DNA of 32,119 bases from Alistipes sp. (GCA_017647025.1 JAGCLL010000015.1:1-32119), one strand, 5' to 3'. Positions 1-6,660 are shown, counted from the stretch's first letter. A program made the numbers and translations. The notes: generated by a model not told the origin, from the letters alone.

Positions 1-17
1 GAGGTTCTTAGAAACAC

Positions 18-91
18 GCCTGAATAGCTCAGTCGGTTAGAGCACATGACTGTTAATCATGGGGTCCTAGGTTCAAGTCCTTGTTCAGGCG
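18..91 (+). tRNA. tRNA-Asn (GTT)
   Basis: Cloverleaf visible by eye. The acceptor strand GCCTGAA (18-24) pairs with TTCAGGC (84-90) and the discriminator is G91. The anticodon loop CTGTTAA (50-56) carries anticodon GTT at 52-54. CCA is not encoded. Its promoter lies outside the window. It is followed 129 bases later by tRNA-Val on the same strand, so the two may be co-transcribed. The spacer 92-220 holds no gene I can recognise. Confidence 0.97.
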
Positions 92-220
92 CTATTGCGC
101 AAGGGTTGCAAAAGAGATTTTTCAACGGAGGCACATCAGTGCAGCGAGTAAACAGAGTTAGTGTGGATAGCAACTTTGTTGAAGTAAGAAGAATCGGCAG
201 TCCCGAGCCCTTTTTGAAAA

Positions 221-295
221 GGGAGTTTAGCTCAGCTGGTTTAGAGCATCTGCCTTACAAGCAGAGGGTCGGCGGTTCGAATCCGTCAACTCCCA
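221..295 (+). tRNA. tRNA-Val (TAC)
   Basis: The acceptor strand GGGAGTT (221-227) pairs with AACTCCC (288-294), with discriminator A295. The anticodon loop CTTACAA (254-260) gives anticodon TAC at 256-258. CCA is not encoded. The last 16 bases of the gene plus the next five (280-300) are repeated perfectly at 501-521, on the far side of a structured element of about 200 bp. The real terminator only comes after that copy. Confidence 0.97.
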
Positions 296-300
296 CAAAA
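280..300 (+). repeat. 21 bp direct repeat, left copy (tRNA-Val 3' end)
   Basis: This copy starts in the T loop (AATCC...) and ends with ...CCCACAAAA five bases past the discriminator. It is identical to 501-521. The flanking bases differ (G279 versus C500, C301 versus T522), so the repeat is exactly 21 bp. It resembles an attachment site or target-site duplication at a tRNA 3' end. Confidence 0.95.
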
Positions 301-500
301 CAAACGAAGCAATGAGATGTCGAGCAATCGACATCTTTTTGTTTTCATATGCTTTGGCACAAACTTGTTTGTAAGCATAGGTATATGAAAACAAAAGAAG
401 TTGTGCAACAACTCATTGCGCAGTGAAGTTTTGTAAGGGCCCCTGCGGCGAGCAGAACGGAAAGGCGTTAAGCGGAGCGAGCAGAGCGAGCGCAGTAGCC
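301..500 (+). ncRNA. tRNA-linked structured element, copy 1 (tRNA-Val)
   Basis: This 200 bp non-coding segment is shared with 10391-10591. The most conserved parts are the ACAAACTTGTTTGT apex (359-372), GGGCCC followed by GCGGCGAGC (437-453) and GGAAAGGCGTTAA (459-471). Predicted helices are: P1 GCAATGAG 309-316 with 412-419; P2 GATGTCGA 316-323 with 328-335 around a GCAA loop; P3 GTTTTCATAT 341-350 with 383-392, with an inner ACAAA/TTTGT apex; P4 AGTTGT 399-404 with 408-413; P5 CTGC 443-446 with GCAG 452-455; P6 AACG 456-459 with CGTT 466-469. P1, P3, P4 and P5 differ in sequence from copy 2 but keep pairing. It should be transcribed with tRNA-Val if read-through occurs past P2, which is followed by TTTTT and looks like a terminator. 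Whether it acts as RNA, as a mobile element or both is unknown. I do not recognise it as a named family. Confidence 0.8.
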
Positions 501-521
501 AATCCGTCAACTCCCACAAAA
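501..521 (+). repeat. 21 bp direct repeat, right copy (duplicate tRNA-Val 3' end)
   Basis: Perfect copy of 280-300. It contains the 3' half of the T loop, the 3' T-stem strand, the 3' acceptor strand and the discriminator, but not the matching 5' strands, so it is not a tRNA by itself. It lies directly before the tRNA terminator. Recombination between the two copies would remove 221 bp and leave an intact tRNA-Val next to its terminator. Confidence 0.95.
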
Positions 522-523
522 TC

Positions 524-551
524 AAGACGACTTTTTAGTCGTCTTTTTTTT
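524..551 (+). terminator. Rho-independent terminator of the tRNA-Val unit
   Basis: Stem AAGACGACT (524-532), loop TTTT, stem AGTCGTCTT (537-545), then a T tract. The sequence is specific to this locus and differs from the terminator after the second element, so it is probably the original tRNA terminator. Confidence 0.9.
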
Positions 552-636
552 GTGTTCGTTGACGAATTCGGTCAGCGTGTTGCGCCTCGGCAGAGTTGTC
601 TGCGCTGTGTGAATCCGTGGTGGGGATTGGGTATGT

Positions 637-748
637 CAGTGATAATAGGATTTGATGGGATTTGATAGGAAACGCACCTTCGGTGCTTAATAGGAGATTA
701 TAGGAAGTAGCATCTAATCCTATCTAATCCTATCTAATCCCTCACTAC
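637..748. repeat. Inverted array of a 10 bp repeat
   Basis: The right arm holds three tandem ATCTAATCCT-type units (712-741). The left arm holds the same unit in the opposite orientation (AGGATTTGAT 647-656, GGGATTTGAT 657-666, then AGGA). Both arms are flanked by CAGTGA/TCACTA. The centre (674-686) has a small GCACC-TTC-GGTGC hairpin. The unit length equals one helical turn of DNA. It sits just upstream of the MFS gene promoter. No gene is seen in 552-810, and 552-636 shows nothing else I can name. Confidence 0.75.
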
Positions 749-768
749 TTAAAAAGTTTTTCTGGCAT

Positions 769-777
769 TAACCTTGC
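769..777 (+). promoter_or_regulatory. Possible -7 element for the MFS gene
   Basis: TAACCTTGC resembles the Bacteroidetes -7 element TAnnTTTGC with one mismatch, about 34 bases before the ATG at 811. A T-rich stretch (757-761) may stand in for the -33 box. Weak match. Confidence 0.4.
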
Positions 778-810
778 ACCTATCCCATCAAAACAAAAAA
801 CTTTACCACT

Positions 811-2010
811 ATGAAAATATACACTGGCAAGGGTTACATCTCCCTTCTTGCGCTGTTAGCAATATGGTCGGTATCGGCTGTAACATCGCTACCAGGCTTG
901 GCTATTTCGCCCATTTTGGAGGATTTGAGCCGCATATTCCCAAAAGCCTCCGAACTCGAAGTGCAGATGCTCACATCGCTGCCATCGCTACTCATCATCC
1001 CCTTTGTACTCATCGCAGGGTGGCTCTCGGAACGAGGCAAATCGTTGCGTCCACTCGCCATTGGCTTGGCTATATTCTTCGCAAGTGGCGTAGTCTGCAT
1101 CTTCGCCAAAGACATCCGACTACTCATCATCGCAGGATGTATTATGGGCGCAGGTGCGGGCATTGCCGTACCTTACTCTACGGGATTGGTTGTCAACTTC
1201 TTCACCGGCGATAGTCGTGTGCGCCAACTCGGCATCAGTTCGGCAGTAAACAACCTATCATTAGTCCTCGCTACCGCCGTAGTGGGATGGATTGCAACAC
1301 GGGATTGGCACCTCGCCTTCACGGTCTATCTGCTACCTGCCGTATCGTTGATATTGCTTCTTGCACTCCGCAACACCAAGGCTGCGCCAGAGCCCAAGGA
1401 GAGCGACCAACTACGCCAATCCAAAATACAGTGGGGTAGGCTCACTGGGCTCTCGGTGCTCTATTTTGTGATAACCCTCACCACCTTGGTTATCACCTTC
1501 TACCTCTCATTCTTGCTCGAAAAGTATCGTTTTCCGCAGGAGTTTTCCAGCATAATGATTTCGCTCTTCTTCCTCTCGATAATGTTGCCTGGTATCATCA
1601 TCAACAACATTATACGCAGAACTCGCTCAATGACAATTTTCATATCATTGTGTCTGATTGTCATAGGTTTATTACTTGTGGGCACCATACCCGACATTCC
1701 GCTTATGACACTTGGTGTGATACTCACAGGCGTAGGATATGGCGTACTGCAACCCATCATCTACGATAAGACCGCAATCATAGCACCCCCACAATCGGCA
1801 ACCAAGGCTTTGGCTGTGGTTATGACAGTAAATTATGTGGCGGTTGTTGTGTGCCCCTTCATAATCGACTTCCTCACCAAAATTTTCCAGCAACACAAAG
1901 GCTCATTTCCATTTGTGATAAGCGCAATCGTAGTTGCAATGGTGGCGCTCTTATCGCTAATTCTACGAAAAAGTTTCGTTCTTGGGCTCGATGAGTCGTA
2001 TTATAAATAA
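811..2010 (+). CDS. MFS transporter (CynX/NimT-like)
   Basis: A 399 aa inner-membrane protein with about 12 hydrophobic segments and a central cytoplasmic loop near residues 190-210, the usual length and shape of a major facilitator. The N-terminal part, with SLPGLAISPIL and a GWLSERGKSLRP stretch after the second helix, is like the cyanate/nitroimidazole (CynX/NimT) branch. That loop motif is the standard MFS 'GxLaDrxGrr' element between helices 2 and 3. The ATG at 811 follows an A-rich leader and is the natural start. The substrate cannot be read from the sequence. It stands alone on the plus strand, with a gap of about 80 bases holding a heptamer array before the next gene. Confidence 0.85.
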   Translation: MKIYTGKGYISLLALLAIWSVSAVTSLPGLAISPILEDLSRIFPKASELEVQMLTSLPSLLIIPFVLIAGWLSERGKSLRPLAIGLAIFFASGVVCIFAKDIRLLIIAGCIMGAGAGIAVPYSTGLVVNFFTGDSRVRQLGISSAVNNLSLVLATAVVGWIATRDWHLAFTVYLLPAVSLILLLALRNTKAAPEPKESDQLRQSKIQWGRLTGLSVLYFVITLTTLVITFYLSFLLEKYRFPQEFSSIMISLFFLSIMLPGIIINNIIRRTRSMTIFISLCLIVIGLLLVGTIPDIPLMTLGVILTGVGYGVLQPIIYDKTAIIAPPQSATKALAVVMTVNYVAVVVCPFIIDFLTKIFQQHKGSFPFVISAIVVAMVALLSLILRKSFVLGLDESYYK

Positions 2011-2040
2011 GTGATGGGAATGCAAAATTTGAGAAAATAA

Positions 2041-2068
2041 TTCTCAATTCTCAACTCTCAATTCTCAA
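2041..2068. repeat. Heptamer tandem array (TTCTCAA type)
   Basis: Four tandem 7 bp units TTCTCAA, TTCTCAA, CTCTCAA, TTCTCAA, followed by a T-rich tail. The same unit recurs at 6485-6514, and other heptamer arrays lie at 6447-6474, 6636-6660 and 31914-31934. It fills the gap between the MFS gene and the acyl-CoA reductase promoter. Confidence 0.8.
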
Positions 2069-2075
2069 TTTTTGC

Positions 2076-2083
2076 TATCTTTG
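2076..2083 (+). promoter_or_regulatory. -7 element directly before the acyl-CoA reductase
   Basis: TATCTTTG matches TAnnTTTG exactly, but ends only 5 bases before the GTG at 2089. Transcription would start at or near the start codon, implying a leaderless mRNA. The same TTTGCTATCTTTG context precedes tRNA-Arg on the other strand. Confidence 0.55.
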
Positions 2084-2088
2084 TACTC

Positions 2089-3084
2089 GTGAAGAGTACT
2101 ATTCAGATATTTTCGGAGTTGGGCGCACGCCTTGCCGAGTTTGGCAAGGAGGAGAGATCACGCTCGGCTATGGCTCGTGCTATTGCAGAGAACGAGTGGT
2201 TTTCGGCAAGTGATATTCACTATGCGGTGGAGGCCATTCGGAGCGAGATGCTCGACACCGAAAAAATCGAGAAGTGGCTCTCGAAATACCCCTCTCTTGT
2301 CCAGCATCGCAACCTTCGAGTGGCGATTATTATGGCAGGAAATATCCCTTTGGTAGGCTTTTTCGACCTTATGTGCGTCATCGCAAGTGGTAACACACCA
2401 TTTGTCAAACCGTCGAGCAAGGACCGAGTTTTGGAGGAGTATATCGAGCAGGTACTCCGAGAGATAGAGCCATCGTTGCGCATCGAAGCCTACGATGAGA
2501 AGGCTGATTATGACGCAATTATAGCAACGGGAGGCGACAGCGCAAACCTCTATTTCCGCACCGCTTTTGCCGACACTCCTGCGCTTTTGCGAGGTAGCCG
2601 ACACTCCGTAGCCGTACTCTCCGGCAAGGAGAAGAAGGAGGATATGGAAAGGCTCTCCGACGACATATTCATCCACTCTGGTTTGGGTTGTCGTAATGTG
2701 TCGTTGATATTTGCACCCAAAGGCTCAAAGCCGAAGATTGCACCTCGCAAGATGAGTCGTGCATACCATAATAACTACCTGCAATGCAGGGCTTTACTCA
2801 CGATGCAAGGAGAGAAATTTGAGGATTTAGGCGAGGCAGTATTAGTACGCTCAAAGGTGGCTACATTCCCTCGTTTTTTGAGCCAGATAAACATCGTAGA
2901 GTACTCCTCATTGGAGGATGTAAAGTCGTGGCTTGCTACGAACGACGAGAGTTTGCAGTGCGTAGTAAGCGCAATCGAGGGCATTCACTCTCGCCAAGTA
3001 GAGTTTGGCAAGGCACAGTTCCCATCTCTATTTGACTACGCAGATGAGCGAGATACAATGCAGTTTCTTTCAGCAATCTACTAA
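2089..3084 (+). CDS. Acyl-CoA reductase (LuxC family)
   Basis: A 331 aa soluble protein of the LuxC-type acyl-CoA reductase family, which shares the aldehyde dehydrogenase fold and reduces acyl-CoA or acyl thioesters to aldehydes with NAD(P)H. Visible features are a nucleotide-binding region around AGNIPLVG (83-90), ATGGDSAN (146-153), and SGLGCRNVS with Cys201 as the likely thioester-forming nucleophile. The start is GTG at 2089; the next in-frame ATG (2170) would remove the conserved N-terminal helix. The short Bacteroidetes version is smaller than Vibrio LuxC (about 480 aa). No luciferase or other lux gene is nearby, so its substrate is unknown and bioluminescence is not implied. The secreted protein gene starts 32 bases downstream. 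Confidence 0.8.
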   Translation: MKSTIQIFSELGARLAEFGKEERSRSAMARAIAENEWFSASDIHYAVEAIRSEMLDTEKIEKWLSKYPSLVQHRNLRVAIIMAGNIPLVGFFDLMCVIASGNTPFVKPSSKDRVLEEYIEQVLREIEPSLRIEAYDEKADYDAIIATGGDSANLYFRTAFADTPALLRGSRHSVAVLSGKEKKEDMERLSDDIFIHSGLGCRNVSLIFAPKGSKPKIAPRKMSRAYHNNYLQCRALLTMQGEKFEDLGEAVLVRSKVATFPRFLSQINIVEYSSLEDVKSWLATNDESLQCVVSAIEGIHSRQVEFGKAQFPSLFDYADERDTMQFLSAIY

Positions 3085-3116
3085 TTCACTATATTCACAC
3101 AAAAAACAACAGTACT

Positions 3117-3584
3117 ATGAAGAAAATTTTAGTTTTGATGATTGCCGTATTGGCATTTACAGCCGCTTCGGCTCAACCTCAATCTAACCCATCAGCCAAC
3201 AGAGGCGGCGACCGCAACGCTCGCACCATCGAGATGTTGCAGACTCGCTTGCATATGTCGCCTGATGCAGCAAAGAAGTTTGCTCCTGTATATATGGCAT
3301 ATATGCGTGAGTTGCGCCAGGTACGCAAGGATACCAAGACCTATGTAGACTCATTCAAAGACGAAGAGATGACCATCAAGGTTGCAAAGAAGATTATGTT
3401 GGCACAACTCAATGGCGACAAGCAGATTATCCAGGTTAAGAAGGAGTACATCAAGGTGTTTGTAAACTACCTCACACCAGAGCAGTTGTCAAAGATTTTC
3501 ACTCTTGGTCAAGGTCCTCGTCGCCCTCGTGGTGGTAATCCAGGACAGAGTTATGGACAGCAGGGCGTTCCTCCGCAGCGATAA
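3117..3584 (+). CDS. Small secreted protein, Spy/CpxP-like
   Basis: A 155 aa protein with a clear signal peptide (residues 1-20, ending ASAQ). The helical middle is rich in Lys and Arg (residues 38-130) and contains LTPEQLSKIF near residue 119, similar to the LTxxQ repeat of periplasmic Spy/CpxP-type stress proteins. The tail is a low-complexity PRRPRGG..GQSYGQQG stretch. It lies 32 bases after the acyl-CoA reductase and ends in a strong terminator, so the two may form a unit. The family assignment rests on the LTxxQ-like motif and overall helical character only. Confidence 0.7.
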   Translation: MKKILVLMIAVLAFTAASAQPQSNPSANRGGDRNARTIEMLQTRLHMSPDAAKKFAPVYMAYMRELRQVRKDTKTYVDSFKDEEMTIKVAKKIMLAQLNGDKQIIQVKKEYIKVFVNYLTPEQLSKIFTLGQGPRRPRGGNPGQSYGQQGVPPQR

Positions 3585-3605
3585 GCAGAGAATAACCCCA
3601 AAAAG

Positions 3606-3636
3606 ATACCCCGATAGCCAAACACTATCGGGGTAT
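3606..3636. terminator. Bidirectional terminator
   Basis: Perfect 12 bp stem ATACCCCGATAG / CTATCGGGGTAT (3606-3617, 3625-3636) with loop CCAAACA. It lies between convergent genes: the secreted protein on plus and the HAD phosphatase on minus. Confidence 0.85.
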
Positions 3637-3659
3637 TCTTATCTAATAGAGTCAATGGG

Positions 3660-4328
3660 TTACGCCTTATTCCACTCGTTCAAACCTTCAATTGTTAGCG
3701 ATGTATAGTCTTCGATACACATCGAAGCACCCGCCTCGGTCAATCCCTCAACCGAAGTTGTGGTAGTTACTGCGATACATTTGCATCCGTCAGCCACACC
3801 TGCACGAACACCATTTACAGCATCCTCCACCACGATACACTCCTCTGGCTGTAAGCCAAGAGCCTCTCGTGCCTTTGTGAAGATTTCGGGATGAGGCTTT
3901 GCGTAGGTAACATCTCCGCCACAAATCGATGCGTCGATATACTCCGCAATACCCAACCCTTCGATGATAAAGGCGACATTCTCACGAGAGCCAGCCGAGC
4001 CAATAGCGCACTTCACGCCCGCATTCTTGGCCGCTTGCAGCAACTCGATAAGTCCCGCAACAGGCTTCATATGAGGTCTATATATCTCTCGATATGTGGC
4101 TTCCTTACCATCTTCGAGTGTCTTTGCTCCATACTTTTGAACAATCTCCTTGCCAACAAGAGCATTGAAGCAATCTTCGGCGTGCATACCTCCGAACTTG
4201 GGTGTCATAGGCTCCAACACGGTGAAACCCATCTTCTTGGCATACTCCTCAAAGGCGATAAAATGATACTTCATATTATCGACCAGAGTGCCATCCATAT
4301 CGAAGAGCAATCCCTTTAACTCTGCCAT
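3660..4328 (-). CDS. HAD family phosphatase (beta-phosphoglucomutase-like)
   Basis: A 222 aa HAD-superfamily hydrolase of the beta-phosphoglucomutase/sugar-phosphatase subfamily. Motif I is DMDGT (nucleophile Asp10, acid Asp12), motif II is the Ser in IGSAGS, motif III is the Lys in YAKPHPEIF, and motif IV is VVEDAVNGV. A helical cap (about residues 18-85) sits between motifs I and II. It dephosphorylates or isomerises a small phosphorylated metabolite, probably a sugar phosphate, which the sequence does not identify. It is the last gene of the ruvB-gpsA run, 9 bases after the dehydrogenase, which suggests co-transcription and possibly a role in glycerol phosphate or other sugar phosphate turnover. 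Confidence 0.88.
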   Translation of the reverse strand: MAELKGLLFDMDGTLVDNMKYHFIAFEEYAKKMGFTVLEPMTPKFGGMHAEDCFNALVGKEIVQKYGAKTLEDGKEATYREIYRPHMKPVAGLIELLQAAKNAGVKCAIGSAGSRENVAFIIEGLGIAEYIDASICGGDVTYAKPHPEIFTKAREALGLQPEECIVVEDAVNGVRAGVADGCKCIAVTTTTSVEGLTEAGASMCIEDYTSLTIEGLNEWNKA

Positions 4329-4337
4329 TGCGACCTA

Positions 4338-5390
4338 CTATTTTGTGTGGTCAAAAGTGAACGACTCCCAAGGCAACTCCGAGTCCTTACCATTTTCGAG
4401 GACATCGTACGAGTGGCACATCATAGGGAAGTCAGCCAACGATACATGACCGAGTTCAGCCTTGCGGTATACAGCCTTAGCAACACGACGAGCAACAACC
4501 AACGATTCGAGAGTTACACCAGCCAAAATATCCATAGCCTCCTCGTATGTCTTACCCTCACCGAGCAAGATACCAATCTTACGGGTACGACCACCGTAAA
4601 CAGTTACATAGAGGTCACCGATACCGATATTGAGCGAATCCTGCTCACCGTTCTGCATAGCCATCAAACGAGTCATCTCGCGTACAGCCTGGAAGAATGC
4701 ACCAGCCTGCGAGTTGTAGTGCAAACCTGCATCCTCACCGTGGTGACGGTTAACCAAACCGATAGTCATAGCAACAGCCAAAGCGTAAGCATTCTTCAAT
4801 GCAACTGCGCTCTCCAAACCGATAACATCGTTAGTCAAAGAGATGTGGTAGTACGAAGTTGTCATCGCCTCCTTCATCATCTTCAACTCAGCAGTGTTAA
4901 CACCACAGAAAGCAACCTCAGTCTGGTCGTGGAATACCAACTCGTACGAAGTACAAGGACCACCCACAGCGCATACATGGCGGTCAATGCCCTTTGCGAG
5001 CAAGTTCTTGCGCCAGTAGTCAGGGTACGAAATCAAAGTACCATCTTCGAGGTTAATCAAACCCTTAGTAACCGAGAGTACAGGCATTGCAGGATCCAAG
5101 TTTGCCAAGATCTCCTCGCCAAACCAATCCACACCAAATGACGATACACCACCAATTACGAAATCTGCACCCTTAACAGCCTCTTTCCACTCTGTAACCT
5201 TGTAGTACTTTACGCCAGCAGGGAAATCGCGATCGAACTTAGGGTGGCGATTTGTAGCGATGCAAGCATCAATGATCTCATTGTCAAGTGGAGAACCCAC
5301 CAAACGAACCTCGTGACCATTCTCAGCAGCAGGGAACGCCAAAGCCGAACCCATCATACCTGAACCGATGATAGTAATAACTTTTGCCAT
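4338..5390 (-). CDS. gpsA: NAD(P)-dependent glycerol-3-phosphate dehydrogenase family
   Basis: A 350 aa cytoplasmic dehydrogenase that should interconvert dihydroxyacetone phosphate and sn-glycerol-3-phosphate for phospholipid synthesis. An N-terminal Rossmann motif GSGMMGSALAFPAAENG (residues 9-25) is followed by LSVTKGL, AVGGPCTSYEL, a GLESAVALKNAYALAV segment with the catalytic Lys, NSQAGAFFQAVREM, and GIGDLYVTVYGGRTRKIG. The GSGMMGSAL form of the Rossmann loop and the VRLVG...NEIIDA stretch resemble a divergent GpsA branch, not the common GGGSWATA type, so the symbol is given by family and not by close match. The ATG start directly precedes the Rossmann strand. It lies 49 bases after ruvB. 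Confidence 0.82.
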   Translation of the reverse strand: MAKVITIIGSGMMGSALAFPAAENGHEVRLVGSPLDNEIIDACIATNRHPKFDRDFPAGVKYYKVTEWKEAVKGADFVIGGVSSFGVDWFGEEILANLDPAMPVLSVTKGLINLEDGTLISYPDYWRKNLLAKGIDRHVCAVGGPCTSYELVFHDQTEVAFCGVNTAELKMMKEAMTTSYYHISLTNDVIGLESAVALKNAYALAVAMTIGLVNRHHGEDAGLHYNSQAGAFFQAVREMTRLMAMQNGEQDSLNIGIGDLYVTVYGGRTRKIGILLGEGKTYEEAMDILAGVTLESLVVARRVAKAVYRKAELGHVSLADFPMMCHSYDVLENGKDSELPWESFTFDHTK

Positions 5391-5439
5391 AGTTTTTGTT
5401 TAGTTTTTAATGTTTGTTTATATAAAAAAAGTGTGTTTT

Positions 5440-6450
5440 CTAAAATAATTCGCCCTCTCGCTCTGGTTGCGTCAAACCCAAGTGCTTGTATGCCAACTCG
5501 GTAGCCTCACGACCTCGTGGCGTACGCTTCAAGAAGCCCTCCTTGATAAGGAATGGCTCGTAGACCTCCTCGATAGTGCCGGCATCTTCGCTCACCGCAG
5601 TAGCGATAGTATTCAAACCGACAGGGCCTCCATTAAACTTGGCAATGATGGTCGAAAGAATCTTGTTGTCCATCATATCCAAGCCTCGTGAGTCGATATT
5701 GAGCGCCTCCAACGCCATTCGAGTGATAGCCAAGTCAATACAACCCTCGCCCTTAACCATCGCAAAGTCACGCACACGGCGCAACAGCGAATTGACAATT
5801 CGTGGTGTACCTCGTGAGCGCAACGCAATTTCGAGTGCGGCATCATCGTCAATCGAAACTCCCAAAATCGAAGCCGAGCGCTTGACGATACGGCTCAATA
5901 CCTTCGAATCGTAGTACTCCAAGTGGCACTGAATACCGAAACGGGCACGCAAAGGCGAGGTCAAAAGACCGCTTCGTGTGGTTGCTCCGATAAGGGTAAA
6001 TGGCGCAAGTTCAATCTGAATAGAGCGTGCCGAAGGACCTTTGTCCAATACAATATCAATCTTGAAATCCTCCATTGCCGAGTAGAGATACTCCTCAACA
6101 ATAGGGGAGAGGCGGTGAATCTCGTCGATAAACAACACATCACCAGCCGAGAGATTTGTCAAAAGTCCTGCCAAATCACCTGGCTTGTCGAGCACGGGTC
6201 CCGAAGTTACCTTCAACTGCGCACCCATCTCGTTGGCGATAATGTTCGCCAGGGTGGTCTTACCAAGTCCCGGAGGGCCGTGCAGTAGGGTGTGGTCGAG
6301 CGAGTCGCCACGCATCAATGCCGCCTTGATGAAGACACGCAAGTTCTCGACAATCTTCTCCTGACCGGAAAATTGCTCTAACTCCTGCGGGCGGATTCTA
6401 CCCTCAAACTCACTGTCGCTCTCGATTCTTCTATCCATATACTTAGCCAT
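5440..6450 (-). CDS. ruvB: Holliday junction branch migration helicase RuvB
   Basis: A 336 aa AAA+ ATPase that drives branch migration of Holliday junctions with RuvA and hands them to RuvC. Visible are Walker [10 protein letters not shown] (58-66), Walker B DEIH (109-112), sensor 1 ATTRSGLL, the arginine-finger region PLRARFG, and a C-terminal winged helix ending in a [13 protein letters not shown] stretch. I chose the ATG at 6450 (MAKYMDRR). An in-frame ATG at 6471 would add MANGQRL, but those codons come from a tandem heptamer array (6447-6474), so the extra residues are probably not functional. No ruvA or ruvC is adjacent. No promoter is evident, so transcription may continue from tRNA-Arg. 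Confidence 0.96.
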   Translation of the reverse strand: MAKYMDRRIESDSEFEGRIRPQELEQFSGQEKIVENLRVFIKAALMRGDSLDHTLLHGPPGLGKTTLANIIANEMGAQLKVTSGPVLDKPGDLAGLLTNLSAGDVLFIDEIHRLSPIVEEYLYSAMEDFKIDIVLDKGPSARSIQIELAPFTLIGATTRSGLLTSPLRARFGIQCHLEYYDSKVLSRIVKRSASILGVSIDDDAALEIALRSRGTPRIVNSLLRRVRDFAMVKGEGCIDLAITRMALEALNIDSRGLDMMDNKILSTIIAKFNGGPVGLNTIATAVSEDAGTIEEVYEPFLIKEGFLKRTPRGREATELAYKHLGLTQPEREGELF

Positions 6451-6474
6451 TAGCCGTTGGCCATTAGCCATTAG
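6447..6474. repeat. Heptamer tandem array overlapping the ruvB start
   Basis: Four 7 bp units CCATTAG, CCGTTGG, CCATTAG, CCATTAG. On the minus strand three of the units contain ATG, at 6450, 6464 and 6471; 6450 and 6471 are in the ruvB frame and 6464 is not. The same CCATTAG unit forms the array at 31914-31934. Confidence 0.8.
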
Positions 6475-6484
6475 TTATTTTATA

Positions 6485-6514
6485 ATTCTCAATTCTCAAT
6501 TTTTAATTCTCAAT
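6485..6514. repeat. Heptamer array (ATTCTCA type)
   Basis: Several ATTCTCA units with a T-rich interruption, matching the array at 2041-2068. It lies between tRNA-Arg and ruvB and ends beside the palindrome CTCAATTGAG (6509-6518). Confidence 0.7.
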
Positions 6515-6531
6515 TGAGCCTCTGGCTCTTG

Positions 6532-6603
6532 TGACTCCGAGCGGATTCGAACCGCTATCGTAAGAACCGGAATCTCAAATTCTATCCATTGAACTACGGA
6601 GCC
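6532..6603 (-). tRNA. tRNA-Arg (CCG)
   Basis: On the minus strand GGCTCCG (6603-6597) pairs with CGGAGTC (6539-6533) with one G-T pair, and the discriminator is A at 6532. The anticodon loop TTCCGGT (6572-6566) has anticodon CCG at 6570-6568. CCA is not encoded. No T-rich terminator follows; only a short GAGCC-AGA-GGCTC hairpin is seen. Unlike tRNA-Val and tRNA-Ser it carries no downstream element. Confidence 0.96.
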
Positions 6604-6614
6604 CATAAAACCTC

Positions 6615-6623
6615 GCAAAGATA
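6615..6623 (-). promoter_or_regulatory. Promoter -7 element of tRNA-Arg
   Basis: TATCTTTGC on the minus strand is a full match to the Bacteroidetes -7 element TAnnTTTGC, placing the transcription start about 5 bases before the tRNA. The -33 box is poor (TTTCG near 6646-6642). The surrounding 319-base gap (6604-6922) holds only this promoter, a heptamer array and the kinase promoter. Confidence 0.7.
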
Positions 6624-6635
6624 GCAAAATAAACT

Positions 6636-6660
6636 GAAAACCGAAAGCGGAAAACGGAAA
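6636..6660. repeat. Heptamer array (AAACGGA type)
   Basis: Imperfect tandem units AAACCGA, AAGCGGA, AAACGGA, then AAAC. It has the same 7 bp period as the other intergenic arrays but a different unit. It lies upstream of the tRNA-Arg promoter. Confidence 0.6.

Noticed and set aside
92-220. Possible decayed copy of the tRNA-linked element after tRNA-Asn
   Set aside because: Only short matches (ATTGCGCA, GGTTGCAA) are shared and there is no copy of the tRNA-Asn 3' end, so it is not supported.
46-315. Open reading frame of 89 codons across tRNA-Asn and tRNA-Val
   Set aside because: It overlaps two certain tRNA genes and has no family resemblance.
423-665. Open reading frame of 80 codons over the tRNA-Val element
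   Set aside because: It runs through the structured element, the tRNA 3'-end copy and the terminator; the homologous element at 10391-10591 has no matching frame.
2041-2068. Tandem heptamers as a CRISPR array
   Set aside because: The units are 7 bp without spacers; no array of repeats and unique spacers exists anywhere in the window.
2089-3084. Bioluminescence (lux) system
   Set aside because: Only the LuxC-type reductase family is present; no luciferase or LuxD/E genes are nearby.
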